Assembly: GCA_019693395.1 (NCBI GenBank)
Contig: JAAMXP010001057.1
Coordinates: 1-63,879, forward strand
Length of the DNA: 63,879 nucleotides
Direction: 5' to 3'
Source of the DNA: Ettlia oleoabundans
Lineage: Eukaryota > Chlorophyta > Chlorophyceae > Chlamydomonadales
Part shown: positions 35,822 to 47,906 of the stretch, piece after piece
How the letters are laid out: the number at the start of each line of letters is the position of its first letter
Position numbering within the stretch: the first letter of the stretch is position 1
Position numbers and translations under genes: made by a program
Notes under the pieces: model-generated
Database searches by the model: none
Told to the model about the DNA's origin: nothing
Seen by the model: the letters and a program-made list of their open reading frames with translations, nothing else

Positions 35822-36742
35822 CTGGTATTACCGGAGCCGGCAGCAATGCAGGCGGGCAGGGTTGGCACAGCCCATAACACTGAGTAGAGCCACACCGGCG
35901 CAGCCTCGTGCGGCTGCGTTGCCCGCCAAGGTGATAAGCGACACCAGCTGGCACAGGCAGTACCAACCAACAGCTGCGCCAGTACACTGGGCTCAATGAG
36001 AGGGGCTGGCATTGCTGGGCAGCGTTGCAGGTGATTCAAGACAGCGGCAGTTGTTGCTTGCCACCCGCATGGGCTGAGGTGGGCGGAGCAGTAACCTGCT
36101 TGCTGCTTGAGGCCTGACCGCCAGCCGCCACATGTAACAGCTGCACTGGGCGGTTGTGCCTGGCAACCGCTTGCTGGACAAAGGTGTTGGCCTCGTTGGT
36201 TTGCAACTAAGCAGCAGTAGACACGGTGAGCTGGCAAGCCAGCAACCAAATTAGCAGTCGGTTTTTTAGTGGTTGCCACATGCGAGGGCCTTGTGTATTC
36301 CATAGTTTACTCTTTCATGTCATATTGCTGGCACACAGTGCCGCAGGTTTTTAAACTGGCTTCTTATCGCATATGCCTCAGTTTTCACAAGCAGTGCTTT
36401 GGCGCCCTTTCCTCTTTCCACAGCTCATGTAACCCAAGAAGACGCATCTAGAGACTAATGCAACGCGTTTTCTACCATCACCATTAGCGGCCATGTTTCG
36501 CATGCGCGGTTCAAAGGGGCATGTCACGGTGGAGAAGAGGCCGCCCGCCACCTTCCCCCGACTGCATCCGTGGCAACACTGCATCTGAACGTGTACAAGA
36601 TATGTGCAGTTGGGCTTGTCACATCTGTTTGTCAGTGGTGGGATTCGGTGGCCTTCCATCAGGCCTGAACAGCCCTGATCAACGGCGTTATGGACGATAA
36701 CAGTAACGGCGGCCAGCTGGCACACCCGCTGGCGGCCGCCTG
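35822..36742. other. Intergenic between PRPP synthase and exostosin genes
   Basis: 0.9 kb holding the PRPP synthase 3' end (TGTAA at 36133-36137) and the exostosin promoter. A 161-codon minus-strand frame (35818-36303) has no recognisable domain and overlaps the PRPP synthase end, so it was not called. Confidence 0.45.
36133..36137 (+). promoter_or_regulatory. Putative poly(A) signal TGTAA, PRPP synthase
   Basis: About 310 bases past the stop, on the coding strand. Confidence 0.35.
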
Positions 36743-39700
36743 ATGTCTCGCACCCTTTGCAACGAGCGCTTGAATGTGTTCAATGCTTGCGACGCGTACT
36801 TCATGGGCACGCTGCGCACGCCGCCGCGGCGCCCCGGAAAGCTAGCCCTCTTGACGGTGGCGCTGCTTGTGGCTGTCGCTGTGCTCATCGTTAGCACTTA
36901 CGATGCTGCATGGTCATCAACAAAAACTGCGCCCAAACAGGTGCAGGCTGCCTTGCCCTTGAAGGCCCCACTGCTGCCCAACCCCTGCCGCCGCCTGCTA
37001 CTGTTTGCGAGTGTGGATTAATGTCGCCTGTGCCTTGGCTACAGGACGTTTGACACCCAATATGTCGCTGTTTGTTGAGAGATGCTTGTTTTGTTCTGAA
37101 AATGACGAAATGTGTGACAGGTGAACAGCGGCCATGCGGGCGCCACAAGTGCATCGCTGGCATCACTTTGGCCGACAGCTCGCAAGCTGCAGCTGACAGA
37201 AGCGATCAAGGCGAGATGTGAGGGCACGATGGGCACCTGGTGCATTGATTTTCTCACCCAGGTGCCAATCCCTGCGGTGACGGCACCACGTGGGAATCAG
37301 AGCTGCAGCCTGGACTGCAACAAGGCAAGTGGCATGACCTGACATCACGCGGTGGAGGGCTGCACGGTTGCATGGCTGCGTCCAGTCATCATGAGGTGGG
37401 GAGGCAGGGTGTACAAGGTGGCAGTGTTATCACTCGCCAACCCATCTTATTGAGCCTGGAAACCCGGTTCTTTCACGTCTTGGCAAAACAGCAATAGCTC
37501 AGCTCTTTCCATTTCTTCCTGTCACCTGCGGCGCCACGCTATGCAGGTTGGCGTGTGTAGCGCCCTGACTGGACTGTGCACCTGCCCGGCAGGCAAGCCC
37601 AGACACTGCCCTGCTGTGCAGCTCCTTGCGCTTGCCACCATCGCGGCTGCATGCCACCTGCTCCTACTCCCATCCTGCATTCCAGCATCTCAGACACAGC
37701 AGGTGTCAATAAACATGCAGTGCAGTCCAGCAGCTCGACAGCTGTTCATGCACCTGATTCAAACAGTTGTGCGTATGACTACCTGAGTGACATGCAGGGT
37801 GGATGGGGTTCAATTGCCTACACCCCATGAAGCGCTACTGCACCCACAAGTACCGGTGAGCCCACTTTCCAGCTTGCTTTCGCCTCTCTCTGACGATTTG
37901 CTTGCCTCAATACCTCAGTAATATGATTCTTAACATTCCACAAACTCAATCCACGTTTAGGTATATAAATTAATCAGCTTGTGACCCAGAAATGCGCCCT
38001 GCTGTTTTATTTGGCATCGGTCCCTTGCTTGTCACTTGTTACCACGTTTTGGCCACCACTTCAGCCTGCAGCGAACCTAGCTGTGCAACTCCCACGTGCA
38101 TAGTAGTGCGTGGCCATTACTCAATTACACTGATTTTGTGCTGACTTGATTGCACTTTGGTAACTTGTGGATCTTGCTGCAGGTCTTACGGGTTCGAGGT
38201 GCCGCGTGTGAAGCCGGATTTGGAGGCTGGCATGCGCCTGGACAGTATCTGGTGGTTCCCTGGTAGTCATTGTGCGGGTAGGGTGCTGGGCAAATGGAGG
38301 TGTGGATGAATGGGTGGGTCGGCGCAGTCAGCCAGAGAGAAGGGTGGGCTGCTGTTGTGGTGCAAGGGCCGCTAGCTGCTCAGTCATTGCCTGTACTGGC
38401 AGTTCTGGGGGGTGAGGGGAAGGAGTTTGTGGGGGTAAAGGGGAAGGAGTGGGTGACGATATCAAGCTTGGTTGTATTGTGTAAGGTGGTGGTTACGAAG
38501 TCAGGTGGCATGGCGATGACGCCTGTTGGGTCCCAACCCAGGCCGGTGGAGTACAATTTTTTGTTTTTGCTCTGACAGTTCAAATTGCAGCAATTTTGGG
38601 CAGAGTGGTGCAGACATAGAGGGTTTGGCATATGCGTGTGGACAATACATAGGAAGGGCTTACATACCGTGGTATCGCTTGCCATGGGAGCTGGCTGTTT
38701 GGCCATGCTGTTATGTTCTCATTGGGTGCATAGCACTTGTGTGCTCTGCCCCTGGCTTCTACCCCACTCAGGGACATGCGATGAGGACATAGCCGCATGC
38801 TACTGCCCCTCACACACTCCTTACGGCAGGATACCTGCCCCAGCACACGCCCCGCTAGGTGAGTCTTCTAGCTTTGTCAACCCTCTCAGCTCCCGACAGC
38901 ATCACACGTTGCAGACTAGCTGCAAGCTTGTTGTCAGCAAAATCAAGCAATTGCCCTCCGGCTCCCAGCCACAGTGAGCTCCAAGCCCCCCAACCCCACC
39001 CCTCCACCCCTCCCCCAAACTTCCGCCCATACTCATACATGCAAGCACACAATCGTTCACTGCAGGCAGCCCGCCAAAGCGGCAGGGCCGCCCCATGGGC
39101 TTCTACTGCCAACCCAACAAGCTGAGCAACGGCAGCGCCACCAACTGGGGCACCGTGGATCCGGATCTGTTGTTTGGACCTGAAGGATGGTGTATGGTGG
39201 AGACCCCTAAGCACCAGTGCGACTGCTTCATAGACGGTGCGCTGCACCACATTGAGTGGTGTTGAGCCTCCTGCTGCTGCTGCCGCTGCTGTGGCTGCTA
39301 CGAACGGACAGACTTGTCGCTGAAGCCCTGGCCAGAAAGTGTGCTGTGAGCCAATATGGCATGCAATGCCGGTCCGGCGCCTAATGCTAGTTGTCACAGC
39401 CGCCTGCTGGCAATACCAGCTGTCCTTTTGCTTGGGGCAATGGCCCCAATATGTAGCCGAACGAAGGTCATCTGCCCTGCTTGCATCACCCTCCCCAGCT
39501 GCCCTTGGCCGCTCAACGTTTGTTGCAGGCTGGGGAGGCACTGACTGCCAGATGCGGTTTGAGTCGGTGAGTATGGGATAGCTGGGGGGAGCAATGACGC
39601 TGGCCAACATGGGGGCTAGTCACGTCCGAGCCAACAGATGGGGCTACCTCTCTCTATAACTGGAGCCAATGAGAGGATGGGCCTCTGTACCCCTCAAGCC

Positions 39701-41137
39701 ACAGCCTTAACCTCTGTAACTGTCCTGCTTCAGTCATGTTAAAGTTGATGGGGGCTCAGATTGCCAAAGGCGTGTGCTGCATGCCACTGCTCGCATACCC
39801 TCCCTGTCTGCAGTTCTGCCTGAATCAGTGCAACGGGCGCGGAGAGTGCTTACAAGGGTAAGCGGGGCCTCCATCCACGCGCTGCTTTTGCTGGACTGGC
39901 GCCACTGTGGTTTGCTCTGAGCCTGCACTGGTCCTGTGTGTTGTATGGCTAGTATGTTCCAAGCCGCTTGTGCTTATTGTCCGTCGCGACTATTACTTTG
40001 CAACAACCAGAGCTGCTCCTGTTGCCTACTGAGGTTGTTGCGGAATTGCGGAAGTCTTGTCACTTGATCTGTTGTCCCGCATATATTGCGTTGGTGCATG
40101 TATGTGTGCGTACATGGTACAGGTACTGCAAGTGTGACCCAGGCTGGCACGGCATCGACTGCGCTCACCGCAGTGCTGCTGCCGATGATTCGAAGCCAGG
40201 TGGGTGGGCGTATCTGCCAGCATCCATATCGTCCTGCAGTAATAAGTTGAGCCAACATTTGACGCCCCCCTTGTCTCAGCACCTTCCCGCTGCTGATGCT
40301 TGTTGGCATCCGGGCATGGGCTCAGCCATGCCCGGTGATGTGCAGGGCGTGAGGTTGAGCGGCCGTGGATTGCAGAGCATGTGCGCACACCAGCCGCCCA
40401 GGACTATCCAGCCAAAGCAACCCGCAAGCGCCCCCTCATATACGTGTGAGAGAAATTTTTTGCGTAAACATTCCTGTTGCCGCCTATCCGACTAAATCGT
40501 GCCTAGCATTGATTGCTGCTGTTGCAGTGCTGGTGCTGTTGCACTGCCGGTGGTAATGCTGCAGCTTGGTCCCACAGCATCTCAGTCAACTGTGCTGGCA
40601 GCCCTCTGGCAGCCCTTCAGCGTCTTGTACCTCTCATGTGCTTGTACTGCTGCAGGTACGAGCTTCCCTCCGACTACTCCACCCTGATGCTGCAGTACCG
40701 CTGGGGAGGCGACTCGTGCGTATCGCGGCTGTTTGACTGGAACAACGGCACACTACTGACAGGTGGTAACGCTACCGCTATTGGGTACTGCTGCGTCGGC
40801 TGACGTGCCGCTGTTCGTCCCGCATAATCTCTGTCCTGCATGTAGCATGTACCCATTTGCTGGCCTGAGCGCTGCCAATTGCACCAATTGCCGTGGAAAC
40901 ACACCTCGGCAGCAGTGTCGTCAAGCCATGCACGTCCTCCCGCCCCGTCTGCTTTCGGCACTCCGGCCGCATTGCTGATGCCCTTTTGTTCTGCAGAGCC
41001 AGGTTCACGATGCTCCTCTGTCCTTTCCCCGGCCTGCAGAGTTCACCTACACGTTGGAGAGCGGCTTGCTTGAGATGCTGCTGCAGAGCGAGCATCGTAC
41101 GCTGAACCCAGAGGAAGCTGGTGGGTGGGGGTTGCAG

Positions 41138-41170
<33 letters not shown>

Positions 41171-44100
41171 TGTGTGTGTGTGTGGGGGGGGGGGGGGGNN
41201 GCGTTGCTGCAGAGCCAGCACCGCATGCGCAACACCAAGTAGGCAGGTGTTAGGGTTGGGTGAATGGGTGTTTGCATCATGCACGGTGCGTGGAGGGGCC
41301 TTAATGACTTGCAAAAGAATGAAGGGGCGGATGGGAGCATGGGAAGGCCGAAAGCATGCAGAGTGGGTGCTGCATGAGTGGCCTGAATGTGCGTGACCCA
41401 TCCCATCCCCTTGTCAGTCTCCATACCGAGCTTTTAAAATTCCCAGTTTGGTTGTTGCCCTCCTGCCTGAGTTACCCCCCTCTCTTCTGCCCCCTTCCCT
41501 CCCAGATTTCTTCTACGTCCCGGTGTTCCCCTCCTGCCTCATGCACCCGGTGCGCCGGACCGCCGACTCGTTGCGGGACAACTGGTACGGCTTTGGCAAC
41601 ATGAGGGCGCATGCAGCCACCAACATGATGCTGGAGGCCCACCACTGGATAAAGTCGCATGCACCCTACTGGTGAGGTGGGGCTATTGAATCTTGGTTTC
41701 CTTGTTGGTGTTGGTGTGTTTGTGTGTGTGTGGGGGGGGGGGNNNNNNNNNTGATGCTTTCGGCCTGTTAAACTTTCACCTAATAGAGATTTCATCAGCT
41801 CTGCTAGAGAGTGCACCATGCAATCACAGAGCATCGACTTCCGTGGGGTGGGTTGTATTCATTATGCCTTAAAGCCATGTTCTCTTGCTCTAGTCTAGTG
41901 CTGCCTGTCAAATTCTTGTAGCATCAAACCAGCGCACAGCCATTTAGGCTTCCCTGGCCTTGCACTGTGGGCTGCTTTCAGGAACCGGCGGGGCGGGCGG
42001 GACCACATCTGGCTGGTTACACACGATGAAGCCAGCTGCTACGTGCCTTCAGCCATCCGCCCCTCCATCATTCTGTCCCACTGGGGCAGGAAAGATGCAA
42101 ACCACACCAGCAACACCGGGTGGGTGGGGCGGCATTGCATCCAGCTGTCTGCCGTTAGGTCCTCAGTGGTTCCTTTACACTTTCAACACGTTCTATCAGA
42201 CCCTCCCACTCCCATCCCCTGCATGCCGCAGATATTGGGAGGTGAGGACAGCACAGCATCAGTGCAGCGCATACGGCAGATCCGGCGTGCATGACCACCG
42301 GCTGACTGCAACTTGCCATGTTGCATGATGCCACACATTCATTCAGTCATGCGGGTGTAGCAGCTCAGCTCCAACTGGCTCGCCTTTCTTCCAATGCTTT
42401 TCGTTTGCCACGCATATGCTGGGCCTGTGCACCCTCCATATGTGACTGACACCCCCATACCCACCTTACTCGTGTGCCAGGATGAGTATTCCCTCGACTA
42501 CATACACCCACAGGTGTGTGTGGCGGCAGTAGTGCTGCCGCCATGAGCAAGCGCCTGTGATGCCCAGCCTTGCTCACCTTCCATTCCCTGCGCTGCAAAA
42601 GGTCGTGGCATGTGCGCTGATGCCGCCCATGTCACACCCACCCCTTGCCTGCAGTGGGAGCCGGATGGGTTTGTTCAGAAGATTGCGGGGCACCCCTGCT
42701 ACGACCCTGTGAAGGTGAGAACTCATTCCTGCTGGTACTGCTGGTACTACTAGTGCTACTGGTGCCAGCCGTCAGGGAACAATGGGCCCACTCTTGGATT
42801 CCGGTAGCCGAAACCAAGATACGGGAGTGAGCGGTTGAGCAGTGTGATACAAGCCGTCCGCCACCATTAAACAGCAGGCTCATGGCCACACACCAAATTG
42901 GCCAGGCATGTTGGTTTCTTCTAGAAGGCCTACAGCCCAGAATATTCCGGAACTTGGCGTTTGCTATGCTGCAACTGGTATTCTTTGCTCGTCTGGCCGG
43001 TTGCCTGGCTGCCATCTGCAGGATTTGATTGTCCCGCTGATGAAGATGCCCAGGCACTTTCACCAGTCCCCCCTGCTGGGCGGCATCACCCGCAACCGCA
43101 CCTGGCTGGCATTCCACAGAGGCAGGGTGAGTTGGTGTTGGTTCAGTGAGCCGGCAGGCCCTTGATATGTTGGTTCACATTGTGCTTCTCAGGACGCAGC
43201 ATTTTTGACACTGAACCCACAAGCTAAAGGATGTCTATTCAATGTACAGTTGTATACCCAGCCTTCCATGCCATCCTGCTACTCTTTTCTGTGCCCGGTT
43301 CGCTATCCCTCACTCGTCTTTCAACGGTCCCGCCTCCTTTCTTCACTTCACCCGCCATCGCCACCGCGCTTGTGCCAGTTCAACAGCCATTTCCCTTGTC
43401 TCTCCTATGCTTCTTCCCACCGCTTCAGGTGCAACATGAGAACCCGCCTTACAGCCGAGGCATTCGCCAGCGCCTGGCCAATGCCTCACGGGACGGCGAT
43501 TGGCCCAACAAGTTTCGCATCGTTGTGGGAGAGTGAGTGGCGGGAAGCTTGTCTAAGAGCTGGAAAATGCATGGCATGCCCTGGTCTGCCCATACGGGGA
43601 GAGATCGCTCAGTATTTTGGGTTTCTGCGACCGACCCTGCATCGATAGTGAAGTGAGCTGCTGGCATTCCCACTGTAGTACTGCTCCCCACCGCTCCCCC
43701 TGGCTAGTTCTAGTCCGGCGTTTGCGGGTCTTGGGTCAACTCTGCACTGCTGAAAATTGCCCTGCGTCTGCCTCTGCATCAACCGTCTTGTACTGTGTGT
43801 CTCTTCTTGCTTGTGTTCCAGGCACGACCAAGTTGAGGGTGATTACAGCGAGCTTCTTTCCTCCTCTGAGTTTTGCCTGGTGCTGCCAGGGGACGGCTGG
43901 AGCGCTCGCATGGATGACGCCACGCTCAATGGGTAGGGCGGGCAGGGGTGGGGTGTGTATGACAACTATGGCGGGGATGGTCGTGCTGCAAAGCGTGGGG
44001 ACCCTGACTCTTGTGGTCAAGCTTGCAGCTGCTGTCTTTTGCCATTCAAGGCACTGCCATACCCAAGTGCTTTTGCATCTCCTGTGCAACTTGATCCCAA

Positions 44101-44582
44101 ACCGCCGACCAATCATGGCATGTGTTTTGCATCATTGATGCAGGTGCATACCTGTCATCATCATGGACAACGTGGACGTGTCTTTCGAGTCTATCATAGA
44201 CCTTTCTCTCTTCACGCTGCGCATAGACCAGGCAGATGCCGAGAAGCTGCCCCAAATACTGCAGGCGGTACCGCATGAACGACGGCAGGAAATGCGGCGC
44301 AACCTGGCACGTGTGTGGCAGAAGTTTACTTACACCAGTTACGGTCCCTATGCGCGGCAGGCAAGGGAGCTGCAGCAACGCAATGCAGAGGAACTGGCGG
44401 CAGCGGCGGCCGACCAAAGGGGCGACGGTGACGGCAGCGCCGCTGGCGGCAATGCGACAGCTGCTGCCTTACCACCGCCAGCCTCGCTGCCTAACACGGT
44501 ACCGGATCTGGATCCAGAGGCAGACGATGCCTTTGGGGTGATCATGGGCTGGCTGTACAGCCGGATAGAAGCCACAAGGTAG
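36743..44582 (+). CDS. Exostosin-family glycosyltransferase (GT47) with EGF-like repeats
   Basis: Twenty-two exons with consistent phases give 807 residues: 36743-36940, 37121-37324, 37547-37592, 37798-37855, 38183-38277, 38772-38858, 39066-39236, 39529-39566, 39814-39857, 40123-40199, 40394-40445, 40656-40762, 41040-41120, 41506-41671, 41982-42119, 42232-42241, 42481-42513, 42655-42714, 43022-43126, 43429-43532, 43822-43932, 44144-44582. A type II membrane anchor lies at residues 33-52, so the protein is likely Golgi. A Cys-rich stem follows with EGF-like modules (CSALTGLCTCPAGW, CNGRGECLQGYCKCDPGW). The exostosin domain begins KRPLIYVYELP and includes FFYVPVFPSCL, GRDHIWLVTHDE, SIILSHWGRKD, TWLAFHRGR, FCLVLPGDGWSARMDDA and GCIPVIIMDN. 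Such enzymes build cell-wall or glycoprotein glycans; the acceptor is unknown. Introns 2 and 3 have GC donors. Exon 16 is only 10 bases. Confidence 0.9.
41139..41200. repeat. GTGC, TG and poly-G run ending in a 2-base gap
   Basis: A GTGC tetramer array passes into TG repeats and about 15 G, then NN at 41199-41200. It lies in the intron after exostosin exon 13. The N bases mark an assembly gap of unknown true size. Confidence 0.9.
41201..41238 (+). pseudogene. Diverged copy of exostosin exon 13 (partial)
   Basis: Directly after the NN gap the sequence reads ALLQSQHRMRNT and then an AA|GTAGGC donor-like site. The end of exon 13 (41073-41112) reads MLLQSEHRTLNP. Several differences are silent third-base changes (CAT/CAC, CGT/CGC), as in a once-translated copy. 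It could be a duplicated exon whose start is lost in the gap, or sequence from a related gene joined at the gap. Its donor phase does not fit exon 14. Confidence 0.55.
41707..41751. repeat. TG/poly-G run with 9-base gap
   Basis: TG-rich sequence followed by a G run and nine N (41743-41751), in the intron after exostosin exon 14. A second assembly gap next to a G run. Confidence 0.9.
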
Positions 44583-45773
44583 CAGCCTGCTTCATACAAC
44601 ATAATATTGCTCTCGTCGACTGCTGTGATCAGCTTAACTTGCAAGCTAGTCTAACTTGCCAATTGTTTATAACTTGCACAGTACAACTAAAACCACAGGA
44701 AGTCATTACAGGGACAAGCAATAGAAGAGGCACCTGATGGGGCTGGTGACCTCGCTCTCCGGTCAATGTGGCGAAAGCGGTACGGTTGCGGTCTGCGCTG
44801 GGGTCCAACTTATCTGAATGGGTGCCTCTTGCCACGAGCTGACGGATGCGAGCTCTTGGCCAGCCAGAACTTTTTCGGCAAATGAGCAAGCTCACGGAGG
44901 GATGGACACCACCGTGCAGCACCAGAAGGACTTTAAGCCGTTCAGGGGCTGCATGCCAACGTCCATAGCCCCCCATGCAGTGGGCGTGTGCTTGAGCGCT
45001 TTGTTGGCTCTCCAGATGTCCTGGTTTCCTCACCCCGGTAACACCATGGGCAGCTTCAAGGTTAACCAAAAAATGACAGCCAGGTGGGCAAGCAGCCAGG
45101 TGGGCAAAGGTTTTTATGCGATGAGTGTTCTTGCAACAGCCGTGGTATCTCATTCCTTATCCAGAATTGGCTGGCCAACAGCGGTCACCGCAAAACTCCC
45201 GCCATGAAGCACAGGTTGCCGTGCAAGGTGGCAGCAGTGCAGCAATGAACGCGAACTGCGACTAAAGGAACACCAAGCCTGCTACAGTACACAACGCTGG
45301 ATGTTTGATGACGGAACAATTCACGAGAGCGCTGTGTATAAGCATTGCATTGCATTGCATTGCACTGCAATGCAATTTGCAACCTCCCTCTTGAGCGTAC
45401 CGCACAAAGCGCAGCGGCGGCAGCGCCACCCCACCCTGCAATCTTGGCGAAGCGAGTGTTGTGTTCGTAGAACTCGGACAGGCATCCGAATCTTCCAACC
45501 CTGAGGACAGCGCCTTCAGAGGTGAGTGATTGGCTTCGCAGTGTAATTCGACCGGCGATCGGCTGCCGGGCTTCCGGTTGACTGCTGATTTGCGCAATAG
45601 CAGTAAAACTTCATCATGCTGCTTGATGTTCGCAGCATCAAGCAAACATCATCTTGATGCTGCGAGGAGCCCAGTTGCCTACCGCAGGCTGCTCCCATCA
45701 CGCTGATCAGCACCCTGGTTCCCCGTAACAGGCCTGGCACCTCTGTCCGTTACTCACAGCCTCGGTTGCCAGA
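44583..45773. other. Intergenic between exostosin and helical-repeat genes
   Basis: 1.2 kb. Contains a palindromic run of GCATT/AATGC pentamers near 45345-45374 and the overlapping hairpins at 45620-45664. Frames here show no known domain. Confidence 0.45.
45620..45664. repeat. Overlapping, mutually exclusive hairpins
   Basis: TGCTTGATG (45620-45628) pairs with CATCAAGCA (45636-45644). CGCAGCATCAAG (45631-45642) pairs perfectly over 12 bases with CTTGATGCTGCG (45653-45664). The middle arm can join only one partner. The site is 110-150 bases before the ATG of the helical-repeat gene. Confidence 0.8.
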
Positions 45774-47339
45774 ATGGATGAAGGAAACGGCCTGGAGTTC
45801 CTGCAGCGGCGTCTGGAGCGAGCCACCGCCATGCCAAAGGCAGAACGGCCGCCAGAGGTGGCGGCATTTGTTGAGTCTGAGGCTTTGCTGGAGGAGGCTC
45901 GCAGCCTGCTGCCGCTGCCTGACGATCAGCAAGCTGCCCTGCCCATCAGCCTCGCCACCACACCACGCTTTGAATTGGCGATGCTGCTGGTGGCGCGTGC
46001 CGACTGGCTGTGCCCCGAGCCACCCGCAACCCGTGATGCCAAATGCAACCACTTGCTGGCGTATGCCGGTTGCGGCACGCATGCATGTCAGGACGGCAGC
46101 GGCAGCACCACGGGCGTAAGGCCCGCCGAGGCCTACACCGACGCACCCATGATGACTGCCGCCAGCCCTTACTTGCTGTCGGATGCGCTCTGGTTCGCCA
46201 CCACCGCCTTGCTGTCTGTGGGAAACGCTGCAACTGAGATAGATGCGTGCCATGGCACTGTTGAGTGCCTGGCGGGGCCTGCAACCCAATCTGCCCTGCA
46301 GTGCCAGCTACGGCAGCTAGCAGAAAGCACGCAGGACTTGAGGGTACAGCCGCAGCAGCAGTCACCTCTGCTGACAGCACGCCAGCTGCGCTATGTGCTG
46401 GCCTGCCGCACGCTTGGTGCAGCTATCGAGCTGCTTTCATTGCATGCTAGACGGCTCTCCCCAGAGCAGCGGGCAGCAGCGCGTGCAGCAAAGGCCTACA
46501 CGTCTGTGGCTGTATTGAAGCTGGGCCCAACCCCAAGGGCTGGTACCTGGCGGCTGAAGGCGCCCTAATCCTGGAGTCCGACGCCAGACTGGCAGCAGAG
46601 CGCCACGTACGGGCATGCCAGCTGGGCAGGGAACAAGGCAGCAACTACTGGTTGGTGTCAGGGTGCCGCGAGTGCGCTAGTGGCACTGTCAGTTAACCAA
46701 CAGCTGATGATGGTGGAACGGGACCAGCTAGAGGAGGCCTTCGCCGCTTTCCAGCAGGCGGAGCCCAGGTTGCACAGGGTCAAGCGCTTCCTGCCGGAGG
46801 CCTGGGTGGCATCCATGCAGAAGAGGGTCAAAGATGCAGACAGGATTGTGCCGGCAGTGGAGGTGCAGCTGCGTTGCTGGGCGGAGCTGGACAAGTTGCG
46901 CAGCGGCAGCTCAGCAGAGTCAGCAATGCGAGTTCTGAGGCTGGCAGTTGAGGCATCACTCAGAGCTAGACACGCCCACTCCGGCTCTGAAGATATGCGT
47001 GGGGGTGATGCTGCACCCTTGGCATGCCATGGCTGGGACAAACAATCGTTAGGGCTGCGACGCTGCGCGCTGTGGCGTAGCGCAGTACTGCAGGTATGGC
47101 AGGGGGCCCAAGCCGCTGTGCTAGTCACGTCAGCAGCGTTGTCCTTGCTTGAGCTTTTTGAGCTTGGGACAGATCTTAGTTTCATAGTAGACTCCTGTGG
47201 GCAAACAAACATGGGAGCTAACTGGGTTGCAACCCCTCCACTTGTGCAGCCGGGAATGCCAGAAGAAGCACTGGGCGCAGCACAAGGCACATTGCCAACC
47301 ACAGGAATAAGCCTGAGGACTTGCAACGGTAAGACTTGA
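45774..47339 (+). CDS. Helical-repeat (TPR-like) protein of unknown function, two compensating frame breaks
   Basis: A long intronless gene of about 522 residues. The frame from 45774 is open to about 46525. The next 46 codons, up to about 46661, are open only in another frame, and the original frame resumes to 47339. The middle piece (GWYLAAEGALILES, GREQGSNYWLVSGAAS) is convincingly protein-like and joins smoothly if one G is added near 46524 and one removed near 46661. Both spots are short G runs, so base-calling error or real compensating indels are both possible. The protein is alpha-helical and rich in Ala and Leu, with TPR-like pairs in the middle; I recognise no named family. An uncorrected reading would stop at 46568 after 264 residues. 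Confidence 0.65.
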
Positions 47340-47906
47340 GAGCCCACAGCTTCAAACTCACTGCCAATGGCCTTCCGTGGAGGCGTGGCAAGGCCTTCCA
47401 TGTTTATTTGTTTTGCTCGTGAATGGGCATCACGCTGATGCTTGCAGATGCAAACGTTAACCCCCGGTGGTCATTGCACTTTTCTTGGAAATGCCACTCC
47501 ACCAGCAGCACTACCGGCAACAACCAATGGCGCAAAAGTCTGTTCCACAAGGAACATGGCAAGACTGGGCTGAAGCATGCATTTGTAGACTAGACCGCCT
47601 CTCCTATACTCCCTGCTCCCTTTTACATTGCTGCGTTGTGAAACGCATGTTTCGAGCAAACGTTGCAATTCTGCACTCATACACAGTGATGCATGCATTG
47701 GGTGAAGTCATCTGTTCCTGTTCCCCATTCTTGTGTACGCCAACGACCTTGAAAACGAAAAGACTCAAGAATTTGCCAGCTGTTTCTGTGCACATCTGTC
47801 ACCCATGCTCGCCGCAAAGCAAGAAGGCTCTGCGTGCTATGCATGCTGTGCCTCTCCAGCATGTTGAAACGAAGGCTTTCACTGCTTCTTGGTCCCACAG
47901 TTGAAC
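47340..47906. other. Convergent intergenic region
   Basis: 567 bases holding the 3' ends of the helical-repeat gene (plus) and the ARM/EF-hand gene (minus). No gene recognised. Confidence 0.45.

Noticed and set aside
35818..36303. 161-codon minus-strand frame
   Set aside because: No domain, begins beyond any promoter signal, and overlaps the PRPP synthase end.
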